This document shows positions 52,604 through 63,089 of a DNA stretch of 64,000 bases, one piece after another (the stretch's first letter is position 1; each line of letters starts with the position of its first letter). The notes under the pieces are model-generated. The model was not told the origin of the DNA, ran no database searches, and saw nothing but the letters and a program-made list of their open reading frames with translations. Source of the stretch: Chromatiales bacterium (GTDB lineage: Bacteria > Pseudomonadota > Gammaproteobacteria > Steroidobacterales > GCA-2729495). Made by a program: the position numbers and the translations under genes. The stretch is from contig JAEUPZ010000033.1 in assembly GCA_016789885.1 (NCBI GenBank), positions 124,001 to 188,000 on the forward strand, in the 5' to 3' direction.

Positions 52604-55051
52604 TCAGGCCGACGGCTGGCGCCGCAGGTCGGCCGGGTCGAAATCGTCGACGGCAACCAGCGACTGCACCAGGGCGTCGAGCGCCTCGAGCTGGGCGGCC
52701 TCCTCGGCCGACGCCAGGCCCCGGGCCAGGGCCTCCGGGCCCCGCTGGTAGACGTCGCCGCCGGGCAGCAGGCCGGCCCGGACGGCGTCCTTGAGCCGCC
52801 CCTCCAGCGGCCGGAGCTCCTCCGCCATCGCGATCGCGCGCTGCAGGCCGGCGAGCGGCGAGGGGTCGGCCGCGAAGATGCCGCCGCAGAGGCGCTCGCG
52901 GGTGCCCGTGGGACGGCTGACCAGCGTCGCGATCTCCCGGCCCAGGGCATCGGACGGCGCCGAGTACATGCGGCCCCGGGGAAAAATGCAGAACCGCAGC
53001 ACCGCGGCCACGGCCCGGTTCGGGAAGTTGCGCAGGAAGCCGTGCAGCTGCTCCTGGGCCTGGTACATGAGCGTGCGGCAGGCCCACTCCACCAGCGGCA
53101 GGTCGGGTTCGGGCCGGCCCTGGTCCTCGTGGTGCTTGAGCACCATGCTCGCGAGATAGATGCTGCTGAACACATCGCCGAGGCGGGCCGACAGCGCCTC
53201 GCGCCGCTTCAGCGTGCCGCCGAGGACGAGCATCGCGACGTCCGCGGCCAGCGCGAAGGCCGCGCTGTAGCGGTTCACGTGCTGGTAGTAGCGGGCGGCG
53301 GGGCCATCGACGGGCGCCGCGCTGATGCGCGCGTTGGTCAGGGCCAGGACGAACGAGCGGGCGGCGTTGCTGATGGCGTAGCCGATGTGGCCGAACACGT
53401 TGCGGTCGAACTCCCGCAGGCCCCGCTGGAAGTCGGGATCCCGCGCCGCCTCCATCTCCTTCAGCACGAACGGGTGGCAGCGCACCGCCCCCTGGCCGAA
53501 GATGATCAGGCTGCGGGTCAGGATGTTGGCGCCCTCGACGGTGATCGCGATGGGCACGCCCTGGTAGTTGCGGGCCAGGTAGTTGCCGGGCCCGAGCATG
53601 ATGCCCTTGCCGCCGTGCACGTCCATGGCGTCGTTGGCGACCTTCCGGCCGAGTTCCGTGCAGTGGTACTTGAGCACGGCCGACGGCACGGCGGGGCGCT
53701 CGCCCCGGGCGATGGCCGTGGCGGTCACGGCCAGCGCGGCGTTGATGATGTACGTGTTGCCCGCCATGCGGGCCAGTGCCTCGGCGACGCCCTCGAACTC
53801 GGCCACCGGCAGGTGGAACTGCCGCCGGATGCGGGCGTAGGCGCCCGAGGCGAAGACGGCGGCCTTGCTGCTGCCAAGCGCGCTCGACGGGAGCGTGATG
53901 CCGCGGCCGGCCGACAGCTGCTCCACCAGCATCTTCCAGCCCTGGCCGGCGCGCTCGGGCCCCCCGATGATGGCGTCGAGGGGCACGAACACGTTGCGGC
54001 CCCGGGTCGGCCCGTTCTGGAACGGGATGTTCAGCGGGAAGTGCCGCCGCCCGATCTCGACGCCGGGCGTCGATACCGGCACGAGGGCCGCCGTTATGCC
54101 CAGGTCCTCGCGGCCGCCGAGCAGCCGGTCCGGGTCGTACAGCTTGAAGGCGAGGCCCAGCACCGTCGCCACCGGGGCGAGGGTGATGTAGCGCTTGTCC
54201 CAGTTCAGGCGGATGCCGGTGATCTCCTCGCCCTGCCACAGCCCGCGGCAGACCACCCCGGTGTCGGGAATCGAGGCGGCGTCGGAGCCGACCCGCGGCC
54301 CGGTGAGCGCGAAGCAGGGGATCTCGGTGCCGGCGGCGAGGCCCGGCAGGTAACGCTGGCGCTGGGCCTCGGTGCCGTAGTGGAGCAGCAGCTCGGCGGG
54401 CCCCAGCGAGTTAGGCACGCCGACCGTCGAGGCGACGACGGCGCTGCGGCTCGAGAGCTTCGCCAGCACCGCGGCGACGCCCGGCGGCGAGAACTCGAGG
54501 CCGCCGTACCGCTTCGGGATGATCATCGCGAAGAAGCGGTGCTCGCGGATGAAGTCCCAGACGGCCGGCGGCATGTCGGCCAGCTCGTGGGTGATCTGCC
54601 AGTCGTCGACCAGCCGGCACAGCTCTTCGGTGGGGCCGTCGAGGAAGGCCTGTTCCTCGGCCGACAGGCGCGGCGCCGGCAGCGCCATGAGCCGGCTCCA
54701 GTCGGGGGCGCCGGTGAAGAGCTCGCCGTCCCACCAGACGGTGCCGGCCTCGAGGGCCTCGCGCTCGGTGTCCGACAGCTGCGGCACCACGGTGCGGTAG
54801 AAGCGCAGCAGCGGCAGGGCCAGCCGCTCGCGGCGGAAGCTCTCGGCGTTGAGCGACAGCAGGCCGCCGTAGAGAGCCCACAGGACCAGCTTGAAGGCGA
54901 ACCAGCCCGGCCCGAAGAGCGTGTAGACCAGCAGCGTGAAGCCGAGGACCAGCGTCGCCGTGGCGAGGTCGACGCGGCGGTAGGCGAGGGTGGTGGCGAC
55001 GCCGAGCAGCGCCGCCATCCACAGCAGCCAGGCGAGGACGTCAGCCGTCAT
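52604..55051 (-). CDS. fadE: Acyl-CoA dehydrogenase FadE, 815 aa
   Basis: FadE is the first enzyme of fatty acid beta-oxidation in E. coli-like bacteria. Two N-terminal membrane helices (residues 5-24 and 33-62) precede an acyl-CoA dehydrogenase core with FFAMIIPKRYGGLEFSP and CFALTGPRVGSDA. DVHGGKGIMLGP and VEGANILTRSLIIFGQGA are further core motifs, and a C-terminal DUF1974 domain follows. Length matches FadE (about 815). It lies 30 bp from the mdh-side gene boundary, on the same strand. Confidence 0.95.
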   Translation of the reverse strand: MTADVLAWLLWMAALLGVATTLAYRRVDLATATLVLGFTLLVYTLFGPGWFAFKLVLWALYGGLLSLNAESFRRERLALPLLRFYRTVVPQLSDTEREALEAGTVWWDGELFTGAPDWSRLMALPAPRLSAEEQAFLDGPTEELCRLVDDWQITHELADMPPAVWDFIREHRFFAMIIPKRYGGLEFSPPGVAAVLAKLSSRSAVVASTVGVPNSLGPAELLLHYGTEAQRQRYLPGLAAGTEIPCFALTGPRVGSDAASIPDTGVVCRGLWQGEEITGIRLNWDKRYITLAPVATVLGLAFKLYDPDRLLGGREDLGITAALVPVSTPGVEIGRRHFPLNIPFQNGPTRGRNVFVPLDAIIGGPERAGQGWKMLVEQLSAGRGITLPSSALGSSKAAVFASGAYARIRRQFHLPVAEFEGVAEALARMAGNTYIINAALAVTATAIARGERPAVPSAVLKYHCTELGRKVANDAMDVHGGKGIMLGPGNYLARNYQGVPIAITVEGANILTRSLIIFGQGAVRCHPFVLKEMEAARDPDFQRGLREFDRNVFGHIGYAISNAARSFVLALTNARISAAPVDGPAARYYQHVNRYSAAFALAADVAMLVLGGTLKRREALSARLGDVFSSIYLASMVLKHHEDQGRPEPDLPLVEWACRTLMYQAQEQLHGFLRNFPNRAVAAVLRFCIFPRGRMYSAPSDALGREIATLVSRPTGTRERLCGGIFAADPSPLAGLQRAIAMAEELRPLEGRLKDAVRAGLLPGGDVYQRGPEALARGLASAEEAAQLEALDALVQSLVAVDDFDPADLRRQPSA

Positions 55052-55081
55052 GGCCGCCCCGCACCGGCTGCCCGGGCGTCA

Positions 55082-56062
55082 TCAGCCCAGCAGCTCGGCG
55101 ATCGCGTCGCGCTCCTGGCGCAGCTCGGCATCGGTGGCATCCATGCGCTGCCGGCTGAACTCGCTGATGGCGAGCCCGTCGACGATCTCGTACTTGCCCT
55201 TGGTGCAGCGGCACGGGAACGAGTAGATCACGCCTTCCTTGATGCCGTAGCTGCCGTCGGAGGGCACCGCCATGCTGACCCAGTCGTCGCCCGGCGTGCC
55301 GAGCGCCCAGTCGCGGATGTGGTCGATGGCCGCCGAGGCCGCCGACGCCGCGCTCGACAGGCCGCGGGCCTTGATGATGGCGGCGCCGCGCTGCTGCACG
55401 GTGGGGATGAAGTCGTCCACCAGCCACTGCTGGTCGACCCGCTCGGCCGCCGGCTGCTCGTTGACGATGGCGTGGCTGATGTCGGGGTACTGCGTCGCCG
55501 AGTGGTTGCCCCAGATGATCATGCGGCTGATGGCGTTGACGTGCACGCCGAGCTTCGCGGCCAGCTGCGCCAGTGCCCGGTTGTGGTCGAGGCGGGTCAT
55601 GGCGGTGAAATTGGCCGGGTTCAGCGACGGCGCGTTCTTCTGGGCGATCAGCGCGTTGGTGTTGGCCGGGTTGCCGACCACCAGCACCTTGACGTTGCGG
55701 CTCGCATGCCGGTCCATGGCCTTGCCCTGCACCGAGAAGATCTTGGCGTTCTCGCGCAGCAGGTCGCCGCGCTCCATGCCGGGGCCGCGGGGCTTGGCGC
55801 CCACGAGCAGCGCGTAGTCCGTGTCGCGGAAGGCCTCGTCGGCGTTGTCGGTGGCGATGACGCCCTGCAGGGTCGGGAACGCGCAGTCGTCGAGCTCCAT
55901 GACCACGCCCTTCAGCGCGCCCAGTGCCGGCGGGATCTCGAGGAGCTGCAGGATGACCGGCTGGTTCGGCCCGAGGAGCTGCCCCGAGGCGATGCGGAAG
56001 GCCAGCTGGTAGCCGATCTGACCGGCGGCGCCGGTAATGGTGACGCGGGCGGGCTTGTTCAT
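55082..56062 (-). CDS. mdh: Malate dehydrogenase, 326 aa
   Basis: This is an NAD-dependent TCA-cycle enzyme of the cytosolic type. [20 protein letters not shown] binds [18 protein letters not shown] has the mobile loop arginines, [13 protein letters not shown] holds the catalytic Asp, and [13 protein letters not shown] holds the catalytic His. Length is normal. A ribosome-binding stretch GAGGAAACCCGCTCCCC precedes the ATG at 56062. Confidence 0.96.
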   Translation of the reverse strand: MNKPARVTITGAAGQIGYQLAFRIASGQLLGPNQPVILQLLEIPPALGALKGVVMELDDCAFPTLQGVIATDNADEAFRDTDYALLVGAKPRGPGMERGDLLRENAKIFSVQGKAMDRHASRNVKVLVVGNPANTNALIAQKNAPSLNPANFTAMTRLDHNRALAQLAAKLGVHVNAISRMIIWGNHSATQYPDISHAIVNEQPAAERVDQQWLVDDFIPTVQQRGAAIIKARGLSSAASAASAAIDHIRDWALGTPGDDWVSMAVPSDGSYGIKEGVIYSFPCRCTKGKYEIVDGLAISEFSRQRMDATDAELRQERDAIAELLG

Positions 56063-56141
56063 GGGGAGCGGGTTTCCTCAGGTTCCGGGGCGGACTCGGG
56101 CGGCCGCGGATTCTACACCGCGGCCGCGGGGCCGGCGACGG

Positions 56142-56492
56142 TCAGCGCCCGCCGGCGGCCTTGTAGGCCCGGACCTGCTCGTTGAACTGGGCCGCCAGGG
56201 ACTCCATGGCCTCGACGGCGGCGTTGTAGCGCTTGACCGTGAGTGCCCGCGTCTCGGCGGTCCGCTGGTCCTCGGGCAGCGCCGCCTCCTCCTGCTCGAG
56301 GCAGTCGAGGTACTGCTGCATGTTCGCCATGTAGCCCTGCATGCGCTGCTGGGCCTCGTTCATCTCGGTCTTGCTGGCCGACTTGCCGTCGGGAACCTTC
56401 TCGGCCGGGGGATACGTGCAGGCGCCGAAGGCCTGCCCGGACAGCAGGGCGGCGAGCGCGATGGCGGTGACGATGAGGGGGCGCATGCGCAT
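56142..56492 (-). CDS. Small periplasmic protein of unknown function, 116 aa
   Basis: A signal peptide (about residues 1-23, ending QAFGA) precedes a mature domain rich in Gln, Glu and Lys that probably forms a helical hairpin (EMNEAQQRMQGYMANMQQYLDCLEQEE and a C-terminal helix). Two cysteines (one in ACTYPP, one in YLDCLEQ) could form a disulfide. No family is recognised. It stands upstream of mdh on the same strand, 79 bp away. Confidence 0.65.
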   Translation of the reverse strand: MRMRPLIVTAIALAALLSGQAFGACTYPPAEKVPDGKSASKTEMNEAQQRMQGYMANMQQYLDCLEQEEAALPEDQRTAETRALTVKRYNAAVEAMESLAAQFNEQVRAYKAAGGR

Positions 56493-56551
56493 GGGGTGCT
56501 CCGGTGGCCGGTTCAGTGCCACCGGATTATGCCGCAGCCCCGGAAAGGGGG

Positions 56552-58573
56552 TCAGCCCCGGGCGAACAGCGGCCGGTAGCGGCCGGCACCGTGCCGGTGG
56601 TCGGCGAGCAGGTCGGCATAGGCGTCGGCCGGCATCGGCGGGCCGAACAGCAGGCCCTGGGCGTAGTCGCAGTTCAGCGCCCGCAGGAAGCGCAGCTGGT
56701 CCTCGGCCTCGACGCCCTCGGCGACCACGTCCTTGCCGAGGCTGTGGCCCATCTCCACCACCATGGCGACGATGGTGGCCTGGTCGTGGCTGGTCGTCGC
56801 GTGGCGCACGAAGGACTGGTCGATCTTGAGGGTGCCGATGGGGAACTGCTGCAGCGCCGACAGGCTCGAGTAGCCCGTGCCGAAGTCGTCGATCGCGAGC
56901 GCCAGGCCCATGGCGTGCAGCTCGTCGAGGATGCGCACCGTGCGGCGGGCGTCCTCCATCAGCGTCGTCTCGGTGATCTCGAACTCCAGCGCCTCGGGCG
57001 GGATGCCGTGGCGCCGGATGATGTCGTGCACGCGGGTGATGAAGTTGCGCTGCTTCAGCTGGCGCAGCGACAGGTTCACGGCGATGCGCCCGGGCCGGGC
57101 CCGGCCGGCCTGCCACTGCTGGTAGTCGCGGCACACCCGGTCGAGCACCCACTCGCCCACCTCGAGGATCAGCGGGCTCTCCTCGGCCAGCGGGATGAAC
57201 TCGCCGGGCAGCAGCAGGCCCCGGCCGGCCAGCTCCCAGCGGACCAGCGCCTCGGCGCCGGCGATGCTGCCGTCGCGCAGGTCGATCTTGGGCTGGTAGA
57301 CGACGCGCAGCTCGTTCTGGTCGAGGCCCTTGCGCAGCCGGCTCTTCAGCATCAGGCGGTCGACGGCCGCGGCGTTCATGTCGCTGTGGTAGACCTCGAG
57401 GGCGCCGCCGCCCTGGCGCTTGGCCCGGTAGAGCGCCGCGTCGGCGTTGCGGATCAGGTCGACCACGTTGTTGCCATCGGCGGGATAGAGCGCGATGCCG
57501 GCGCTGACGCTCATCAGCACCTGGTGGCCCTGGCAGGCCACGGGCTCGGCGACGGCCTCCTGCACGAGCCGCGTGATGCCCACCACCTCGGCCCGCAGGT
57601 TGCGCGCGGGGTCGAGCCCGTCGAGCACCACGCCGAACTCGTCGCCCGCCAGCCGTCCCACCACGGCCGAGGGCGGCAGCGTGCGGGTCAGCCGGGTCGT
57701 CAGCGTCTCGAGGCAGGTGTCGCCGGCGCTGTGACCGAAGGTGTCGTTGATCTCCTTGAAGCGGTCGACGTCGAGGTAGATGAGCGCGAGGCGGTGCTGT
57801 CCGCGGCGGGCCCGCGCGATGGCCCGCTGCAGCAGGTGCTGGAACTGCATGCGGTTCGGCACCTTGGTGAGGGCGTCCACCTGGGCCAGGTAGCGCATGC
57901 GCTGCTCGGCGAGCTTTCGTTCGGTGATGTTGCGGGCACTGACGACGTAGCCCTGCAGTGCCGGGTCCGCCGTGGCGATGACCGCCGCACTGTAGGACAC
58001 GGGCACCTCGTCGCCGGCGGCGGTGCGGAAGACGGTCTCCCGGGTGCGGCCCCGCGGGTCCGCGAGGCTGAAGCCGGCCTGGTGGGCCTCGGGTACCAGC
58101 GACGCCAGCGTGCGGCCCTTGAGCTCCGCGGCGGCATGGCCGAGCAGGCGCTCCGCGGCGGGATTGGCCCAGTGGATGGTGCCGTCGGGCCGGGTCAGCA
58201 GCAGCGCGTCGCCGAGGCTCGTGACTACCTGGTTCAGGTAGTCACGGGCGCCGGCCGCGGCCTGCAGGGTGCCGCGCATCCGGGCGAGCGCCTGGGCCAC
58301 GGGCCCGAGGCCGCCGTCCGCGGACACCGTGGGCGCGGTCGCAAGCTCCCCCCGGGCCAGGCGCTCCACGGCCTCGGCCAGGTTCTCGGTATCGGCGGCG
58401 CGCCGGCGGCGGAGCGCTGCCCGGCCGGCAAAGGCACCGACGGCGGCGGCGGCGGCGAGGGCCAGCACGGCGGTGCCTGCGTCGGCGGCGTCGATGCCCG
58501 GCGCCGCCACGGCCGGCAGCGTGCCGAGGCACAGCGGCAGGATCATCCAGCGGCGGCCGTCAGGCAGCGGCAT
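56552..58573 (-). CDS. PAS-GGDEF-EAL cyclic-di-GMP protein, 673 aa
   Basis: An N-terminal hydrophobic region (to about residue 57) is followed by a PAS domain (110-220), a diguanylate-cyclase-like domain and an EAL domain (about 415-665). The GGDEF motif is AGDEF (309-313), with one glycine replaced and no inhibitory RxxD site. The EAL domain keeps EALVRWE, NLSLRQL, EITETTLMED, DDFGTGYSSL and VVAEGVE, so it looks like an active phosphodiesterase. ATG 58573 is used; the frame extends 39 residues further with unconserved sequence. Confidence 0.9.
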   Translation of the reverse strand: MPLPDGRRWMILPLCLGTLPAVAAPGIDAADAGTAVLALAAAAAVGAFAGRAALRRRRAADTENLAEAVERLARGELATAPTVSADGGLGPVAQALARMRGTLQAAAGARDYLNQVVTSLGDALLLTRPDGTIHWANPAAERLLGHAAAELKGRTLASLVPEAHQAGFSLADPRGRTRETVFRTAAGDEVPVSYSAAVIATADPALQGYVVSARNITERKLAEQRMRYLAQVDALTKVPNRMQFQHLLQRAIARARRGQHRLALIYLDVDRFKEINDTFGHSAGDTCLETLTTRLTRTLPPSAVVGRLAGDEFGVVLDGLDPARNLRAEVVGITRLVQEAVAEPVACQGHQVLMSVSAGIALYPADGNNVVDLIRNADAALYRAKRQGGGALEVYHSDMNAAAVDRLMLKSRLRKGLDQNELRVVYQPKIDLRDGSIAGAEALVRWELAGRGLLLPGEFIPLAEESPLILEVGEWVLDRVCRDYQQWQAGRARPGRIAVNLSLRQLKQRNFITRVHDIIRRHGIPPEALEFEITETTLMEDARRTVRILDELHAMGLALAIDDFGTGYSSLSALQQFPIGTLKIDQSFVRHATTSHDQATIVAMVVEMGHSLGKDVVAEGVEAEDQLRFLRALNCDYAQGLLFGPPMPADAYADLLADHRHGAGRYRPLFARG

Positions 58574-58753
58574 AAACCTCCGGCGGGGCGGCGCTCTGGG
58601 CTGCGCGTCCGGGCGGGGACTGGAACCGGCGTCTGGCGCCGGTGGCCTTGTTGTTTGGCCAAGCATGACGACGGACGCCGCCTGCCACAAGGCCCGGCCT
58701 GCGGGCGGGTCCGGGCTCTGTCGGGGGTGCCGGCGCGGTTTACACTGGCGCCC

Positions 58754-59767
58754 ATGCCGAGTCCCGATGCCGGTCCGCCGCCTGCCGCGCCGGCACCCGC
58801 CCTGCTGTCACCCTTCCTGCCGCCGCCGCTGCTGCGGAACGCCGACGTGCAGGCGTCGCTCGCGAGCAGCGGCTTCCGCCGCCGGCGCATCGAGGCGGCG
58901 GCGGCGCCGATGCTGGCCGCGGCCCGCGAGGAGCTCATCGAGTGCCGCGACGGGGCCCGCCTGCAGGCCTGGCACACGCCCCCGGCCGGCGCCGGCGGGC
59001 GCACCGTCGTGCTGCTGCACGGCTGGGAGGGCAGCGCGCGCTCGGTGCACGTGGTGTCGGCGGCCGCCGCGCTCTGGCGCCGCGGCTTCCGCGTCATCCG
59101 GGTCAACATGCGGGACCACGGCGACACCCACCACCTGAACCGGGGCATCTTCCACTCGTGCCGCCTCGACGAAATGATCGACGCGGTGCGCTGGGTGCGC
59201 GAGCGGTTCCCCGGTGACGAACTCGGCCTCGCCGGCTTCTCCCTCGGCGGCAACTTCGCGTTGCGCATCGCCGCGGCCGCGGGTGCGGAGCTCCGGTTGC
59301 GCCGCGCGGTCGCCGTCTGCCCGGTGCTCGATCCGGCCGAAACCATGGCGGCCCTCGACCGGGGGCCGCTCATCTACCGGCTGTACTTCCTGATCAAGTG
59401 GCGCCGGTCCCTCGAGCGCAAGGCGGAACTCTTTCCCGACGAGTACCAGTTCGGGTCGCTGCGGCGCTTCCGCTCGCTCAGCGCCATGACCGACTTCTTC
59501 GTGACGCGCTACGCCGGCTTCCCGGACCTCGCGAGCTACCTGCAGGGCTACGCGATCACAGGCGACCGGCTGGCCGGGCTCGCGGTGCCGTCGTACCTGC
59601 TGCTGGCCGACGACGACCCGGTCATCCCGCCGGACACCGTCGCCCGGGTCGCGGCGTCGCCGCAGCTCCGCATCGAGCGCAGCCGCTTCGGCGGCCACTG
59701 CGGCTTCGTGCAGGACTTCCGCCTGACGACCTGGCTCGACGATTACCTGGTCGCGACGCTGTCCTGA
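58754..59767 (+). CDS. YheT-like alpha/beta hydrolase, 337 aa
   Basis: This hydrolase belongs to the family of YheT and ABHD1/3. [10 protein letters not shown] forms the oxyanion region, S163 sits in [13 protein letters not shown] as the nucleophile, DDDPVIPP holds the acid, and FGGHCGFV holds the histidine. [13 protein letters not shown] is a family-specific block. The substrate is unknown; esterase or lipase activity is likely. It is divergent from the GGDEF-EAL gene. Confidence 0.87.
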   Translation: MPSPDAGPPPAAPAPALLSPFLPPPLLRNADVQASLASSGFRRRRIEAAAAPMLAAAREELIECRDGARLQAWHTPPAGAGGRTVVLLHGWEGSARSVHVVSAAAALWRRGFRVIRVNMRDHGDTHHLNRGIFHSCRLDEMIDAVRWVRERFPGDELGLAGFSLGGNFALRIAAAAGAELRLRRAVAVCPVLDPAETMAALDRGPLIYRLYFLIKWRRSLERKAELFPDEYQFGSLRRFRSLSAMTDFFVTRYAGFPDLASYLQGYAITGDRLAGLAVPSYLLLADDDPVIPPDTVARVAASPQLRIERSRFGGHCGFVQDFRLTTWLDDYLVATLS

Positions 59768-59891
59768 GGGGGCGCGCCATCGCGCATGTCACCGGAATCA
59801 GACCGCGGTGCGACCGACGGCGTCACCGCCCGGCCCGCACAATGAGTGCCCTTGTCGCCTGCCGGGGCCGGCCGCCGCCGGATGCCACGCC

Positions 59892-60938
59892 ATGATCCGC
59901 CGCCCGTCGTCCTGGTCCCGCCCGTCGATGCCTGCCGGCCCGCGCCGCCTGGCCGTGTTGCTCGCGGCCGTCGTCCTCGCGGGTTGCGGTGGCGCCGGCG
60001 GCGCCGACGTGCGCCTGCTCAACGTCTCCTACGATCCGACGCGCGAGCTGTTCGATGATTACAACGCCGCCTTTGCCGCCCACTGGCAGCAGCAGACCGG
60101 CCAGTCGGTGCGGGTCACCCAGTCCCACGGCGGCTCCGGCAAGCAGGCCCGCTCGGTCATCGACGGCCTGCCCGCCGATGTGGTCACCCTGGCGCTCGCC
60201 TACGACATCGACGCCATCGCCGCCCGGGCGAAGCTGCTGCCGGCCAACTGGGAGTCGCGCCTGCCGGACAACAGCGCGCCCTACACGTCGACCATCGTCT
60301 TCCTCGTCCGCAAGGGCAACCCGAAGGGCATCCGCGACTGGGGCGACCTGGCGCGGCCCGGCGTCAGCGTCATCACGCCAAACCCGAAGACCTCGGGCGG
60401 CGCCCGGTGGAACTACCTGGCCGCCTGGGCCTGGGCCCTGCGACAGCCCGGCGCCAGTGAGGAAATGGCCCGCGGCTTCCTCGGCCGCCTGTTCGCCAAC
60501 GTCCCCGTGCTCGACTCCGGGGCCCGGGCTGCCACCACCACCTTCGTGCAGCGGCGCATCGGCGACGTGCTGGTGACCTGGGAGAACGAGGCGTACCTCG
60601 CCATCGAGCAGCTCGGCCCCGGCGTCGTCGAGGTCGTGACGCCCTCGGTCAGCATCCTGGCCGAGCCGCCCGTGGCCGTCATCGACAAGGTGGCCCTGCG
60701 CCGGGGCACGCGGGAGGTGGCCCAGGCCTACCTTCAATACCTCTATTCACCGGCGGGCCAGGAGATCGTCGCGCGCCACGGCTTCCGGCCCCGGGATCCT
60801 GCCGTTGCCGCCCGGTATGCCGAGCGGTTTCCGCCACTGTCGCTGGCGACCATCCGTGACCTGGGCGGCTGGGAGCAGGCGCAGGCGAAGCACTTCGCCG
60901 AAGGCGGCATCTTCGACCAGGTGTACCTGCAGCGCTGA
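59892..60938 (+). CDS. Sulfate/thiosulfate ABC transporter substrate-binding lipoprotein, 348 aa
   Basis: A lipobox (VLAGC) follows an N-terminal signal, so the protein is tethered rather than free periplasmic Sbp. Family blocks are [32 protein letters not shown] with the anion-binding loop, and [38 protein letters not shown] and [12 protein letters not shown] are also present. The rest of a CysTWA transporter is absent next door. Starts at 59892 or 59928 are both possible. Confidence 0.9.
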   Translation: MIRRPSSWSRPSMPAGPRRLAVLLAAVVLAGCGGAGGADVRLLNVSYDPTRELFDDYNAAFAAHWQQQTGQSVRVTQSHGGSGKQARSVIDGLPADVVTLALAYDIDAIAARAKLLPANWESRLPDNSAPYTSTIVFLVRKGNPKGIRDWGDLARPGVSVITPNPKTSGGARWNYLAAWAWALRQPGASEEMARGFLGRLFANVPVLDSGARAATTTFVQRRIGDVLVTWENEAYLAIEQLGPGVVEVVTPSVSILAEPPVAVIDKVALRRGTREVAQAYLQYLYSPAGQEIVARHGFRPRDPAVAARYAERFPPLSLATIRDLGGWEQAQAKHFAEGGIFDQVYLQR

Positions 60939-60964
60939 GCCGCCGGGGGCTGTCCGCGCGGCCG

Positions 60965-62362
60965 TCAGGCCGGGTCCACGCTCAGCAGCGTGTGGAGCAG
61001 GTTGTCCTGGAAGCTCGGGTTGCCCGTGAGCTGCTGGTGCTGCTCGCAGAGGAAGAGGCTCTGGGCCACCTGCAGCGACTCGAACTGGGCCCGCGGCGCC
61101 GCGATGTCGAGGCTGCGACGCCCGAGCAGTGACGCGCGCGTGACGACGAGGTCGCCGGGCTCGAACATCAGCGCTTCGTAGTCGACCCCGGGCCGCGGCG
61201 AGGTGATGTCGGCGGGGCGCTCGCGTCCCAGCACCTCGCCGGCGCTCCGCTCGATGACGAGGCGCGCCAGCGTCAGGTTGCAGTCGCCGCCGAAGACGAA
61301 CACCGGTGGCTCGCTGCCCGGGGGCGCGGCCACGGCCAGCGACTCCATGAAGCGGCGCCCCAGGCGCAGGTGCCGGTCGAAGTACCCGCGCAGTACGGCG
61401 AGGTGCCGCTCCCCCGCGGCCCCGCCACCGTGGCGCGCCACGGTGCGCCGGGCGACGCGGGGATCGAAGATCGACCAGCCGAGCTCCTGCCAGGTGGCGA
61501 TGTCGTACAGGTCATAGTCCAGTACCTTGCCACGGGTGTCGATCGCCCAGGGTACGGCCGGGTGCGGCATGATCTCCGGCGCACCGCTGAAGCTCGCCAC
61601 CACCTCCTGGGGCATCTGCCGCAACACGAGCTCTTCACCGCGCAGGTGCGACAGCACCGGCTGGATGGTGCCGAAGTTGGGCGTGCCCACCAGCAGCAGG
61701 CGCCGCACGGCCGGCCTTCCCGCCCCGGTGGGCTCGAAGGGCCCCGACCCGGGCAGCGCCGCCGTGCCGTAGCGGCAGTAGTACCGCGCCAGCAGGCCGC
61801 CGTTGGAGTGGGCCAGCACGTCGACCTGCTGGGCCGGGTTGCCGAAGTCCTCGCGGATGCGCCCGATGAGCTCGTGCAGGCCGCGGGCCGCGCGCACGTT
61901 GTCGAGCCGCCAGTCGTAGGGGTAGATGTAAAAGTTGCGTGAGCCCCGGTCCGGCGCCTGCCCCGGCGTGCGGCGCACGTAGCCCCCGGCTTCCACGAGG
62001 GTGCGCAGCACCTGTCCGTAGAAGTCCCGGCCAAGGCCTGCCTCGAAGATGTCGTAGGCCTCGATGTCACCGGTCAGGGGCTCGAGGGAAGCAGGGTGGA
62101 TGTCCACCGCGAGCCCCCGGTAGTTGCTCGCCAGCAGGAAGCGCGCCGACCGCGGCCAGGTCTCTTCGCCGGTGCGGCGGTCCCGCAGCCGCGAGCCGAA
62201 GGCACCGGGGATGACGATGAGGGGCGGCTGGTCCGGCGTCGCGCTGGTCTGCCGGTACAGCGCGCCCAGCGGGGGACGCTCCGGGCGGGTGCAGGCGCCG
62301 ACGGCGAGCGCGGCAGCGACCAGCGCTCGTCGGGTCCAGCGGGACGTGGGCTTCCCGGTCAC
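60965..62362 (-). CDS. LCAT-like alpha/beta-hydrolase lipoprotein, 465 aa
   Basis: A lipobox-like VGAC (C24) suggests an outer-envelope lipoprotein. The hydrolase is of the lecithin:cholesterol acyltransferase group. PLIVIPGAFGSRL holds the oxyanion region, NFYIYPYDWRLDN is a typical LCAT block, and the nucleophile S186 is in DVLAHSNGGLLARYY (AHSNG instead of GxSxG). LVGTPNFGT follows. A phospholipase or acyltransferase role is plausible. The start is GTG at 62362. Confidence 0.8.
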   Translation of the reverse strand: MTGKPTSRWTRRALVAAALAVGACTRPERPPLGALYRQTSATPDQPPLIVIPGAFGSRLRDRRTGEETWPRSARFLLASNYRGLAVDIHPASLEPLTGDIEAYDIFEAGLGRDFYGQVLRTLVEAGGYVRRTPGQAPDRGSRNFYIYPYDWRLDNVRAARGLHELIGRIREDFGNPAQQVDVLAHSNGGLLARYYCRYGTAALPGSGPFEPTGAGRPAVRRLLLVGTPNFGTIQPVLSHLRGEELVLRQMPQEVVASFSGAPEIMPHPAVPWAIDTRGKVLDYDLYDIATWQELGWSIFDPRVARRTVARHGGGAAGERHLAVLRGYFDRHLRLGRRFMESLAVAAPPGSEPPVFVFGGDCNLTLARLVIERSAGEVLGRERPADITSPRPGVDYEALMFEPGDLVVTRASLLGRRSLDIAAPRAQFESLQVAQSLFLCEQHQQLTGNPSFQDNLLHTLLSVDPA

Positions 62363-62414
62363 GCCGGCATCCTAACGCGCCGGCCGGCGGCGGCGGCGAC
62401 CCCCGGCGTCCGGG

Positions 62415-63085
<671 letters not shown>

Positions 63086-63089
<4 letters not shown>

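Noticed and set aside
52553..56185. A 1210-aa open frame on the plus strand opposite fadE and mdh
   Set aside because: It is antisense to two unmistakable enzymes, has a shadow-like composition and no domain. Very high GC removes stop codons in such frames.
56504..59767. A 1087-aa open frame on the plus strand opposite the GGDEF-EAL gene
   Set aside because: Only its final third, from ATG 58754, is a real gene (the YheT-like hydrolase). The rest is antisense shadow of the GGDEF-EAL gene.
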